A DNA stretch of 64,000 nt, taken from the NCBI GenBank assembly GCA_963920525.1, contig OY986438.1:119453720-119517719 (forward strand). Direction: 5' to 3'. The translations under genes were made by a program, and so were the position numbers. The notes beneath the pieces are model-generated. The model was given only the letters and a program-made list of their open reading frames with translations. It was not told where the DNA came from and made no database searches. Positions 34,443 through 45,756 of this stretch are shown piece by piece (the stretch's first letter is position 1; each line of letters opens with the position of its first letter). The DNA comes from Dichetophora obliterata (taxonomy: Eukaryota > Arthropoda > Insecta > Diptera > Sciomyzidae).

Positions 34443-35290
34443 AGGTTCTGTAACTATTGCGACAAGTAGACGCTTTTTCTGACGTCACAGTGTTTCACTC
34501 CAAAATACTCACTTTGGCGAAAACGAGTGTTTCTGTAGTTGATAAGGGAGTAAATAGTGGTCCGTGATGAAAAAGATACACAAGCGAAAGGGAATATATG
34601 AAATTGCAACAAGTGACAGACAACTTTGTGTGAAATTTGATGAGGCTCTTCTATAAACAATAAATAAAAACAATTATAAATATTATAAGTGCTTTATTTA
34701 TGAAAATGGCGAATATATTTATATTGTTTATGTTGACAATTACTTGTTTTGATGCTAAAAACACTTTAAAACTTAGAGATGTTTATATTAAATACACAAA
34801 CTTTATCCACAAATTGCAATCCGAGTATTATTTTAATGGCGTTGCCTAATTCAATGATATCATGGAATAAATTAAATTTGTGAAATATTTCAGTTTATGT
34901 ATTCAATAATTTATACATTGTGTTAATAATATATTTATTATCTAAATGATTAGGTTGATACCTTGTACCCGGTAGAAGTATTTGTAACGTGGATATATTT
35001 ATTACCAAAAGTTCATTGACTATAACTTTTGCATAAGCAGCAAGCAAAAATATTTCTCACCACGTTAGAACATAGTGAGAACTCCAATCGATTCGAGTCG
35101 CATATTTTAGTTTACAAATAAACTTCGTCTATCGAGTTCCTTTAAAAGTAGAATTAAAACAAGCGAGACGAGTTACCGATTTTTCTTTTTTTTTTTACAG
35201 AGACAGAGCAAGTGAGAATGACATCACAATGACGTCAAAGTGAGAAAATCTGGTGAGAACTACGGTGAAACAAGTTACAGAACCGTGCTA
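34443..35290. mobile_element. Possible inverted-repeat element
   Basis: GGTTCTGTAACT and TGACGTCACAGTG at the left (34,444; 34,479) are matched by inverted CACAATGACGTCA and AGTTACAGAACC at the right (35,226; 35,272). The spacing differs and no target duplication is clear, so this may be an old, rearranged element. Confidence 0.4.
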
Positions 35291-35299
35291 CTGATGCTA

Positions 35300-35585
35300 G
35301 AATTTCAAAAAAGTTTTTTGCCACTAAGGTGGACCCTAAATATGTGTTTTAGGGGGACCCTAAATATATTTCTTATTGTTTTATACTCTTTGTAGATGCT
35401 CTTTCTGTTAGAATTTAAAAAAAAACAATTTTTAAACTAGGGTTGACCCTAAAAATGTGTGATTTCGTTTATACTCTTTGTAAAGGTGCTAGCAGTAGAA
35501 GGGGTCGGTGATCTCGAACCTGATAATAAAATTTCAAAAAAAAATTTGTGGCACTGGGGTGGACCATAAAAATGTGTGTTTTTAC
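35300..35585. repeat. Degenerate tandem repeat, period about 110 bp, three units
   Basis: GGTGGACCCTAAATATGTG (35,330), GGGTTGACCCTAAAAATGTG (35,441) and GGGTGGACCATAAAAATGTG (35,557) recur, each preceded by an AATTTxAAAAAA run; TATACTCTTTGTA occurs between units. Confidence 0.65.
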
Positions 35586-35857
35586 TCAGGGGTCGCTGAT
35601 TTCCAACTTTATGTAGGAATTAAAAAAATTTGTTGACTCTGCGAAGTACTTCAGCAGTCGACAGTTTTTGTTTTGATTAAATGAAACTGTGAACAAAATT
35701 GAAAGTCGAAGCAGCAGCAACTGCTCAACTTTTGCAAGTTGAAAAGTATCTCGTTTTGCATTTTTTATTAAATGTTTTCTAAAAACCTTTGACAAAATTT
35801 TCCATTTAAGTTCGTTCCAAAACTAAAAAAATAACATGGCAAAACTAGAGTAGGTAG

Positions 35858-36222
35858 ATGCATTTCGGAGTGCGTCTTTCTCTAACCTAACTTGTCAAAG
35901 ACAGCTTTTTACGAATGAGAACAAAAAGAAGTCAATGGCCGCATTCAGCGGAGTCAACAGTGAGAAACCTTTGCAATTAAATTATTTACATAATCAAACA
36001 ATTTTAAAAATTAAATTAAATAATTTTTAACTTTTTTTAACGTTAAGAGAACTACACATTCAGAGAAAAACATCACTCACTAAGGTATCGTTACCATACC
36101 AATTCATAGCTGTTGACTACGCTGAATGCAGCCAGTTTACGCTTTCTCATCGTTTTCAGATTTTCTATAATCTGTCTACTTCATTTTGACAGTTTCGGCA
36201 GTGTGCCACTCCAAAATGCATG
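35858..36222. mobile_element. 365-bp inverted-repeat element (MITE)
   Basis: Outer arms ATGCATTTCGGAGTG and (reversed) ATGCATTTTGGAGTG, then TGTCAAAG/TGTCAAAA, ACGAATGAGA/ACGATGAGA, and a well-preserved inner block GCATTCAGCGGAGTCAACAG versus GCATTCAGCGTAGTCAACAG. No coding; exact ends uncertain. Confidence 0.65.
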
Positions 36223-38682
36223 TACATTCTTATTCTACCATGAAAACTAAATTGAAAAACTGAGTGACAATATTTTTTGTTGGTATGTAATCGAATTTAG
36301 CCAGAACGCAAATTAAAATTATTTATCGTATTATAAAAAAGAAATTAAACAAACTTGCATAGCTATTTGTACTAACTATTTGCAAATAGATTCCTACTTT
36401 GGCTTGCTGATTTTCTTAACTTTGCTTATTTAAACATTTTTCACAATTTAGTTTTCATGATCAAAGTTATCTACATTGCTGCGTCTCTTTAGTAACACGT
36501 GATTTGAGCAACATGTGACATGTAGCAACAAGTAAAATAAATATATATTCTTGCCGTAAGCTGCAGAATTAGCATCACCCTCACGAATAAATTTTAAATC
36601 TTTTCAGTATAACAAAAAAATTAATTTTCGTCATAATAAAAAACAAAGCCAAAACAATGAACAACATATCCACTGTACAGTTTAGTACACAAAACAGCAC
36701 ATTATTTTTAATTTGTTAAATTTTGATGTCAGAGGACTATCACTCATTCAAAATTTATAATGATGACCTTCAAATGATAAAAATAAAGGCCTCTCTAAAG
36801 AAAAAAAAATCGCTTCAAATATGTAATGATATTTTGCTACTTTTGCTTAGCCCAATATTTTTAGAAATTTCCCGATTCTACCATGAAATAAAAGTATACT
36901 CCTATTTTAAATTAAACGTTCCACTAAATTTATTTACTATATATGTAAGTTTTTTTATTGCAGCTAGTTGATTAGCCTTTAACTTCGTTCCATATATTCT
37001 ATTTATATTTATATTGAAATATTACTTTTGTCATAATTTTGTTCATAAAACCAACACGCTTAAAGTGATTTATTAGTGCGAAATCGCACAGCATCTGGAT
37101 TGGATGGATATCTTCATTAAATTTAAATATATCTTAAATCTTTTTTAACGCATTCTTCTTTGGCTTAGTAACAAAATAAATTTAAAAATTCAAAACACTA
37201 TATTGTTTAAATTAAATCAAGATACAAGATTCAGAATAAATAAAATAGAAAAATACCAACAAAACAAAAAAAAAATCAAGAAATTAATAATGATATATAA
37301 TGAAACGGTTTGGTTTTGAATTATCGGTCTTTGTTAACAAAGCTGTTAATATTTCACAAATATTGCTATCGTTAAAAGAAGGCTTAGATCTAATATAATT
37401 TTTAAACAAAATCAGCATTTCTCGAAATAAAAATCACATAAAAAAACTACCGAATTCGGTTAACAACCAAATATCTCAAAACAACACTTGAGCGTTTATT
37501 TTTTTTTTGTTCTCATTTTCTGCTTAGTTTGATTTATTTTAAAATTTCTTTCTTGTCTAGCTGTGTTCGTAGATGAAAAATATTATTATTGCTTAATTTT
37601 CTATGCTTTATTTAAATCTTTGTCCAAATGTCAGCACATAAATATATATAAAGCAATATATCAGTTGCAAATGTTTAAACACTGAGTTATCTTCAACATT
37701 TAACAACAAATTCTGTTAAAATAAATAAGTTTTTTCTTTATTTTAATTTATTAATTGAATAGCTTGGATTCAAAAATGACCAAGACCAAAAAACAAATAT
37801 CGAAAATATTTTGGGAAAATATTTTTCGCATTTACTCAAACATGTTTAAATGTTTACAGAATTTTTTACCAAATATTTTAAGGAATTTTCTTTATTACTT
37901 TGAAGAGAATAGTAACTTTTTTTTTGGTTTACTTACCATTTACATACTATTTGGCCAGATACCATTTTGGTTTAAATCTGGCCAAATCCAACAGGCTTAA
38001 AAGGATTATTATAAAATATTCAATTTCTAAATTGACCAAGTCAATTTTTTTAGTTCAAACCCATTAAAGTTTAGGTTCCAAAGTGGCTAAAAGAGTTTCA
38101 AAACTGACTAAGATGAATATTTTCATTTTAAATAACTCCGTTAATTACCCAAAAATTTTTAACAAAATATACTTTTGGGGTTTATACCCCCAAGGACGCA
38201 AAGTTATTCTTAAAAACTAATATAAAAAATACAATTTAAAGCAAAAACTGATAAATTTTAATAAACAATTGCGTTATTTATGAAAACATTTTTGTAAAGT
38301 ATCTCTTAGTTTCTAAAAAAAAAAATTTATAAGTCTATTTGAAGAGCCAACAATCTACGATTTTCAAGGTTGAATTTAAAGGAAAATAGGTTTAATCACT
38401 ATCGGACAAAGTATTTGAAACACTATTCGAAAATAAAAATTTTGCTTATTCAGTGTATTTTAATTTTTGTGCGTTATAAATATGTTTGTTTGTAATCAAG
38501 CCATCAAGCATATACTACATATGTATGTTTCATTTCTCCTTAAATTGTAAGATATTCTCTAATAATTCTAATCGCATGAAATTTTGAGCTAGGCAAAACA
38601 TTTTCAACTCACATGTAAAAAGAATAATACGGTGCTCCAACAGTTTGTTATGTTTATAATTTTAAGTTTTTACTAAGTTGGT
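36223..38682. other. No gene recognised
   Basis: About 2.5 kb, very AT-rich, with poly-A/T tracts. 36,723-36,971 is open for 82 codons but its composition is that of the surrounding AT-rich DNA and it matches nothing I know. Confidence 0.5.
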
Positions 38683-38757
38683 GAATGGTCGTAAATAGCA
38701 CTAGATTCAAGTATCTCAATGTTCATAAGGCCACCTGGATGCCCCCTGATCAAAAAA
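38683..38757 (+). pseudogene. RTE endonuclease fragment (75 bp)
   Basis: GTGAATGGTCGTAAATAGCA followed by CAxxTATCTCAATGTTCAT, GGCCACCTGGATG and TGATCAAAAAA matches the stretch of the RTE endonuclease also found at 16,360-16,435 (minus) and 41,665-41,738 (plus). An isolated scrap of the same family. Confidence 0.75.
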
Positions 38758-39603
38758 GTATTTCAAATTTGAAGGATTAAGCTTTTATAGGTGTTGTTGT
38801 TGGAGTTGTATGGGACCTACCAGGTTATATAAATCTGATTTATTTTATTGTACCAAATTCCAAGCTAGAGTGCATTGGGACACGATATCGGAAGAAGAAA
38901 AGATCGATGCCTACTTTTTTGGCATCGAAAGAAAAGTATCGATGCCCACAAAATATTGAAAAAAAGTATCGATACCATGAATATAGAATACTTTTTCGTA
39001 TTTTTTGAATGATAGAATAAAGAACGTAGTATCGTGGTTCATAGTTTATCATACGATACGTTCAAGAAACTGGCCATTTTAAAATTTTTTGTTAGAAGAG
39101 CACCATTTCAGATTAGTAGTTTAAGTATTTTAATGAAAAAAATCCCCAAAACTCTAAATATGCAAAACTTTAAAAATTTTTATTAAAAAATTAAAGACTA
39201 GTCTTGAGTTGTTGTGTGCAAAAACCAGAACTAGGACACCAAAGCTGTATCTGTTCAAATTTAACATTTTTTTTCAAAAATCCTAAAAATGCTCTTATCT
39301 GGCCTATCGAATACAAAAAAAAAAAAAATAATTGGAAAAAAATACTTCTGACTTGAATAATTCTTAAAAATATTTTTGATTTATCAGCAAAAAGTTTTGG
39401 AATTACAGGGCTTTTGAGGTGATAAAAATAAAGTCTTTTAAACATTCCTGTAAAGCTTGAAAAATAATGATTAATGAAATAATCACATATTTCCTTATTT
39501 TATATAAAAATAACGATTTAAGTTATATGAACATGAAAAAATAAATAAAATTCAATACTTACTTTTGAGATCATGTTAAGAAAAGCTAGTACTATTTTTT
39601 ATG

Positions 39604-40746
39604 CACAGAGAAAACAAAATTTTCAAAAGTGGCAGAAACGAGCTACTTTTAAAAACGTATAACCCAGATTTTGCACTTCTAACGTTTATTTTACTTTTAA
39701 AAACGAACATTTTAAAATGAAATAGTAAAACGTTTATTTTCATTTTAAGAACTTACATTTTAAAATGAGATTCTGAAATGTTTGTTTGACTTTTAACAAT
39801 GGATATTTGAAAATTCTGTAGTAAAACGTTTATTTTCATTTTAAAAACGAAAATTTTAAAACGAGATTCTTAAATGTTCATTTGGTTTTTAATAATAAAT
39901 ATTCACAAATGTAAAATGTTTGTTTTCATTTTAAAAACAAAAATTTTAAAATTAAATTCTAAAATGTTCGTTCGATTTGTAACAATAAACATTTTAAAAT
40001 GCAAAGGTACAACAATTATTTATATTTTAAAAACGAAAGTGTTCATTATTTCCCATTAATTAAGAAAAATTTAAAGAAATCCGCATTTCCCCTATAAATT
40101 AAAAAAAAAATCTTTATTGGTTTTCAAAATTACAGTTTTATTTTAGTTATTTTATCATCAGCTATGTTCATACGTTAACATTTTTTAGATAATTATACTG
40201 TATACCAGCGTCTATAAAAACAGAATTTTGTCAGATATTATTTATTTTATTTAAAATACTTACCGTTTAGTTGTGGCAGCAAATGCTCCAACTCAAACTC
40301 TTTCATTTCTTTCTAGCAGGCAAACTGCAGAGTGATGAAATTGAAAATGAAATATATTTTATATTCCGAACAAATATCAAATACATAAGTCAATGAAACA
40401 TTTATAACAAACAATTCGTTATTAACAAGTGTTTTGAAACAAAGTATGTGAATTTTATTATGTATTGGTAAAACTTTCGTAGTTGTTTTAAAAACGTTTC
40501 GTTTCACTTTTCTATTAAAAAAAGGTGCGTTTTCATTTTTGTATGGCGTAAAATGTTTGTAAAAATATTAATTTTATCCTTATTTATCATAGTAAAATAT
40601 TCGTGGTTGTTTTAAAAACGTTTCGTTTTACTTTTCTATTTAAAAATGTGCGTTTTCATTTTTGTATGGCGTAAAATATTTTTAAAAATATTAATTTTAC
40701 AAAACGTTTTTAAAATGTGCGTTATAGATTTTTTGTTTTCTCAGTG
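39604..40746. mobile_element. CACTGAG-ended element made of internal tandem repeats (copy 1)
   Basis: Ends CACAGAGAAAACAAAA and (reversed) CACTGAGAAAACAAAA. The interior has repeated units of about 70-80 bp built on ACGTTTATTTTCATTTTAAA and AACGxxxATTTTAAAA (39,690-40,050) and again at 40,490-40,720. A direct counterpart lies inverted at 45,757-46,810. No coding. TA follows the right end. Confidence 0.8.
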
Positions 40747-40934
40747 TACTATTATTCTTACAATAAAATATTGTGACAAAAACAATTTAGTTATTATAAA
40801 TTATGGACAAATGCCTTTAAAAAGAAAGATTAAAAAATTACTATTGAGTATATCTGAAAATGTAATATTTGTAAAAATGCTTAATAAGAAATTTTAATAC
40901 AAAAATAAAACTTGTTTGTAACTGTCTCCCCCCC

Positions 40935-41217
40935 ACTCCATGTTGTAACCATGTTATCAACTGGCTCAACATTTTCTGCGCTTTCTGGCTCGCTTTCGTT
41001 GTTCAGGGAATATTGTTTAAAACTAAAAAAAAATCACAAATTTTTAGCAATAAAAACCATCAAAAAGTTAGAGTAAAGTTACTGTTCTCGATGATGTTTT
41101 AGGTGCTTAACCATATTGGTGGTGATTCCACTTATTTTTATTTGTTTAAAACAAATACAAAATTTCACATTGCATTGCGTTGAAAAATTTCCATGGATTT
41201 GAGTTTTTTGGCGCCAT
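40935..41217 (-). pseudogene. hAT transposase N-terminus with BED finger and intron
   Basis: Minus strand, ATG at 41,217: MAPKNSNPWKFF, then in a shifted frame CFKQIKISGITTNMVKHLKH, the BED signature (aromatic W-x-F-F, Cys residues, TTNM-x-KHLKHH). A 60-bp intron (GTAACT...TTTTTTTTAG, 41,023-41,082) follows HHRE; the next exon reads NNESEPESAENVEPVDNM, an acidic linker. BED fingers bind transposon ends in hAT proteins. The frame break at the cysteine pair and the missing catalytic domain make it a relic. Confidence 0.7.
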
Positions 41218-42761
41218 TTATTTTTCTTTGTGTAATGATGAACATTTTGTTTCGATACTAGGTGAAAAAAATCGATACCACGAAAAAAATACTCGGAAGA
41301 AAAAGTATCGATACTCTGAAGTATCGGTACGATATTCGTGTTCCTAAGAGTGCATATTAAAGATTAAAACATAATTGTAAAGTTGGCATTGAATTAATTT
41401 TTGCGTAATTTTACTGATTTCATAAACACATTTTGTTTAGGAGGTAAGCATACTCGTATTTAAGAAAAATATATGTATTACTTCTATATATAAAAATATA
41501 TTACTTCTTGTGAAATGTAAAGGGATTTTTTTTTTGTTTTTATAAAGGCACTTTGTATATTAATAAGAAACATAAATTTGGTCCAACAGTCTTAAAGCTC
41601 AGCCTTCACGACAAAACCTCCGATAACGGAATGAGGCTGATTGACTTCGCTGCAGCACGAAACATGGTCATAAGTAGCACATGATTCAATCATCTCAATA
41701 TTAATTAGGCCACCTGGATGTCCCTGATCAAAAAAACCGGAAACCAAATTGATCTTGTTTTAATACTCGAAAGGCACTCTTCCAGTGTATTGGATGTACG
41801 CACGATCCGCTGTGCAAACATTGACTCAGATCACTATCTTGTCGCAGCCAAGATCCGTACACTTCTGTGCGCAGCTAAGAAGGATGAAATCGGGAATCAG
41901 TTACAGATATCAAGAGAACACTAATATTATGGCGGGAGCACTTCTATAAGCTTCTAAATAGCGACGCTGACAACAATCCCGCCAACAGAGATAATATCCC
42001 GGAAACTCCAATTACGGATGACAGACAGCATCGAGGTTCCGGTGCCCGACCATGATAAAGTTCTGACAGCTATAGCTCGGCTTAAAAATAGTAAAGCCGC
42101 GGGTGCTAATGGCTTACCTGTTGAGCTGTTTATGAACGGAGAAGAAGCTCTATTTAAATACATTCAGCTTCTATGCAGAATATGGTCCACCAAATCCACA
42201 AGAAATGTGATCCCACTACTTGTGCCAAATACTATGGGATAAGACTTCTTACTGTTTTATGTGAATGATTGAATCCCATTGTGAACAAACTGATTTGAAC
42301 TTATCAGTGTGGCTTCAGACCTTGATAGTCTACCAGCGGCCAGATCTTCGAGCTATGACGAATCTTGGAGAAGACCCATGAAAAATAAATCGACACTCAC
42401 TATCTTTTTGTCGAATACAAAGTCGCCTTCGACAGCCCAATAAGAAATCACCTATACTCTACCATTGGTCTGAATTTGGTATTCCTGCAAAACTAATATG
42501 ACTTTGCAGGATGACACTGAGTAACATCAGCAGCGCTGCTAAAATCGGGAAGGACCCCTTCCCACCATTTGTTACCGAACAATGTTTCAGAAAAGGTGAT
42601 TCCATATTGTGTGACTTTTTTAACCTAATGAAGGAGAGATCATCCGAACTGCTGATCTGAGACGTAGTGACACAATATTCTACAAGATGATGCTTGTTAT
42701 GATGCTTGCCTATGCTGATGACATCGATATCATTGGCCATAATACGCGTGAAGTCAGTGCA

Positions 42762-43633
42762 ACCAAGCGCGTCGGAAGCTTATTTCATCTTGGGGCAGTA
42801 CAAATGGGGGGCAAAAAAAAATCACCAAAATTTCTTTAAAGAAACATGAATATGAATTAACAATTTTTTTATTTAAGATTCAAAATAAAAAAAAAATATA
42901 AAACTAAATAAAAAATATTAAAATATCATTATTTTTAAAAGTTTTTCCCATTTCGATATAAGAGATCATTTCTTAAAGGATATTTCATCTGGTACTATGA
43001 AAATATAAGAAAAAATTGTTGCTTTTATAAAGCAAGACTAGGTATATCTTTACATGGTTTAAATGCAATAAGGTACAACAAGTTATATCAATTTAAATTC
43101 TTCCAAAATGTTTATTTCTGTCCTTGCGAGAAACAAACTCTTTCACCACCTCCATCGAATTCAATTCTTCGGTTGTATCTTTGTGAATGTGTATAAGTGC
43201 CGCATGAGTGAGTCGTTTCTGTGTCATAGTTGCTCAAAGATACGTTTTAAGTCGTCTTAGTGCACTAAAAGGACGCTCAGATGAAGCTGCTGATGCAGGC
43301 ATAGTCAAAACCAAAGCAACAAGTTTTTCAGCTTTATTTAATAAATTTTTCAGTGCATCCGAATTTTTTTCAAATTGGAATTGCAGTAGAAACTCTACAT
43401 TTTGTTCTATCTTTTTGCAAACACAGAGAAAGAAAATGGTTATCCGAAAGCATGCTTATGAAGAAGAGACAAAGAAGATATATAAAACAAAAATATTATC
43501 CTTGCAAAAAAAAACCGATATTTTGAAGTTTGAAGTAAAAAAACTGATATTTTGAAGTTTTATTTTAAAATTGTTTATCGAGCTAAATAAGTGGAGGGCA
43601 AGTGCCCCCCCTGTCCCCCGCTTGCAACGCCAA
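42762..43633 (-). mobile_element. hAT element fragment inserted in RTE copy C
   Basis: Flanked by TCAGTGCA (42,754-42,761) and TGAGTGCA (43,634-43,641), an 8-bp duplication with one change within the RT coding sequence. The right end reads, reversed, TTGGCGTTGCAAGCGGGGG, a common hAT terminal sequence; the left end (ACCAAGCGCG) matches it poorly. It codes a hAT C-terminus. Confidence 0.75.
43093..43310 (-). pseudogene. hAT transposase C-terminal dimerisation region
   Basis: Minus strand: LVALVLTMPASAASSERPFS then ALRRLKTYL, stop, ATMTQKRLTHAALIHIHKD, ending SRKDRNKHFGRI and a stop at 43,093-43,095. SERxFSALRRLKTYLR-TMTQxRL is the hallmark hAT C-terminal motif used for dimerisation. One in-frame stop. 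The catalytic domain upstream is absent or too decayed to see. Confidence 0.85.
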
Positions 43634-44028
43634 TGAGTGCAACATTCTCCAGATTAGAAAGACAGTCAAGTCGAATGGGTCTGACAATGAATGTAGAAAA
43701 GACGAAATAATTGGTGTCAACAAACAAACAGTCCCTCTAACCAAATACGTCCATCGAGGTTGTGAAAGACTTCGTGTATCTGGGATTCAGCATTAGATCA
43801 ACCGACAACATCAGCATTGAGATCAAACGAAGAATAACTCTTGCCAACAGGTTTTACTTTGGGCTCAGTAGGACATTGAGAAACAGAGCCCTCTCTCGAC
43901 GAACCCAATTCGTGCTCTATAAATCGCTCCTCATGCCCGTCCTCCTTTATGCATTACAAACCTGGATGCTGAGCAGTTCAGATGAAATGACTTTAGGAGC
44001 CTTCAAGAAAAAGATTCTTCGTAAGATC

Positions 44029-44431
44029 AGCCTTTGTAGTCTAGTGAAGAGTGCGCTAGGCTATCAACCCAGAGGTCCGTGGTTCGAATCCGGATTCGGG
44101 CATGGTTCTTTTCACTTTCTTTGTTCTTCCCTACATTTAAGAATTGTTGAAAACTAAAACTGCACAACTAAAATTGTGGAAAATGTGGAATTAAAGGACA
44201 GGAACAACTAAGAGCTGGAAATGCTTGCCGAGGTTAAGGCATAACACTAGCTTCAGTTAAAAGCAGTTCAAATTGTCTTTCACGGTTGTTTCGCCTAATC
44301 AAAAATTCACGTATGGTTCCAATCAATTCCTCTAAATAAATATATCCCCTTTTCTTTGAGGTCAAAGACCAAACCTTGTTTGTATAAGGCGCATTCCTTG
44401 TGTCTTTGATCTTTTTTTTTAAAAAAAAATA
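44029..44431 (+). repeat. tRNA-headed insertion (SINE-like) in RTE copy C
   Basis: An approximately 400-bp insertion splits the RTE sequence between CGTAAGATC and ATCTACGGACC. It begins with a tRNA-like head: TAGTCTAGTGAAGAG (A-box-like, 44,037), anticodon-loop-like CTATCAA, and GGTTCGAATCC (perfect B box, 44,081-44,091). It ends in a T-run followed by ten or so A residues. Acceptor and T stems pair poorly, so a pol III-driven SINE is more likely than a tRNA gene. Confidence 0.6.
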
Positions 44432-44692
44432 TCTACGGACCAATCTGCATCTATCTGGTTGAATGATGAACTGTACGAGCCGTACTCTGACATTGTCATA
44501 GTCAAGCGCATTAAAACCGAGCGGCTTCGCTGTCTACGTCATGTTCAGCGCATGACAGACGATGCTCCAGTGAAGAAAACATTTGTTTCGGTATCAACGC
44601 AGAAGAGGGCTACCTCATCTTCGTTAAAAAGACCAAGTATAGATCGAACCTTTCAAGCGAGCGAGCGAGAGAGGAGTTTCTTGCATTTGTAG

Positions 44693-45599
44693 TCCTTTAT
44701 TTGTTTTCTATATACGATATTCTGGAGAAAGAGCAATCTTCACAGCTACTGATTGGCAATGTTAAAAAAATCTTTAAGATGGTATATCAATTTGGCAAAA
44801 CATCAACAAGTTTCTTTTCAAAAGTTAGCATACAAATTTTTTTGTAAAAGGTATTAGACTCGGGCTTAGACTGTAGTAAATAAAATAAAATCAGTATTTA
44901 GCAACACTGAACACAAGCCTACGTCAACATATTTCTCAAACTTAAACTTAATATTTTCTAAATTTCTTTTCGCTTTGGTATTACCGACCTCTTGCTAAAC
45001 ACTAATCAATTTTTTCACATTTTTTTTCTTTCTTTTTCTCAATGTAACTGTAATTTTAATTTTCAGCTCTAATTGTATATTTTCTAAAAGACATATTGAA
45101 TAAAAAGATTTTAAAATTTTTCTGAAAATAAGCAAAGAACTTGATAGCTTTCTAAAAGAAAACAGAGCGACCGAGATAATCAATGTAATATTGTCCCTCT
45201 CGTCACTTTTTAATACCTTGTTATGAGTGCAGAAATTCACAAATTAATATTATCATTCGATTAAAGTTAATTCAGTATTGAAAAATAAAATAAAAAAACA
45301 AAAAAATTATGATTTATAATTTTGTACTTACCTACTAAAACCAGTAAGTCTTTTCTTGTACTTTAAATTGTAAGTACAATAAGAGAAAGGTCTGTACTTT
45401 ATAACTTTTAAGTTTTCCCTTAATTGTAGTACTCACTAAACATAGCTCTAACAATAACACAGTCTTTGTGTAACTTTGACGACGAGAACAGAAATGCAGA
45501 ATACAAGTAATACCAAATACAAGTAATAGACGCAGGCGCGAGAAAATACATCAACGGAAAACAAACGATGTGGAGTTCCCTGTTCTGTTCAATAGACGC
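44693..45599. other. No gene recognised
   Basis: AT-rich sequence with pyrimidine tracts at 45,010-45,040. Nothing identified. Confidence 0.5.
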
Positions 45600-45676
45600 G
45601 CATTGGATTTTTGGGGCCCTTTGTATAGGGGGCCCTAGGATACAGCCCAAAAAACCCTTAAGTAGATCCGCCCCTG
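45600..45676 (+). mobile_element. Terminal fragment of a hAT element
   Basis: The end TAGATCCGCCCCTG (45,663-45,676) is, reversed, CAGGGGCGGATCTA, a frequent hAT terminus. GGGGCCC blocks precede it. The opposite end is not present nearby. Confidence 0.5.
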
Positions 45677-45756
45677 GCTATCTGAGCACTAAAAGAATAT
45701 AATAAGAACAGAGATCACCGTTTGTAAAAATTAGTCGGTAATGACATTTTAATGTA

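Larger units (their letters stand above)
38876..41347 (-). mobile_element. hAT element with BED-finger gene and a nested 1.1-kb element
   Basis: A perfect 8-bp duplication GAGTGCAT flanks it (38,868-38,875 and 41,348-41,355). Ends GGGACACGATATCGG and (reversed) AGGAACACGAATATCG correspond, and copies of AGTATCGATAC recur next to both ends as subterminal repeats. The gene start lies at the right end on the minus strand. The central part is occupied by the CACTGAG-type element 39,604-40,746. Only the N-terminal gene portion is recognisable. Confidence 0.82.
41570..44692 (+). pseudogene. Decayed RTE-like element (copy C), interrupted twice
   Basis: Plus strand, collinear with copy B: TTTGGTCCAACAGTCTTAAA (41,579) from the endonuclease, IDSDHYLVAAKIRTLL (41,815-41,865) with the catalytic SDH intact, then KAAGANGLPVELFMNG, YADDIDIIGHNTREVSA (42,712-42,762), IRSTDNISIEIKRRITLANR, VLLYALQTWMLSSSDEM, and the C-terminal HVQRMTDDAPVKKTF near 44,545. 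Many deletions and stops. It is split by a hAT insertion (42,762-43,633) and a tRNA-headed insertion (44,029-44,431). Confidence 0.85.

Noticed and set aside
36723..36971. 82-codon open frame as a small gene
   Set aside because: Composition is that of the surrounding AT-rich DNA, with Lys/Ile/Phe/Tyr-rich translation and no motif.
44037..44108. Functional tRNA gene
   Set aside because: The B box is perfect, but acceptor and T stems pair poorly and the sequence is part of a bounded insertion with an A-rich end.
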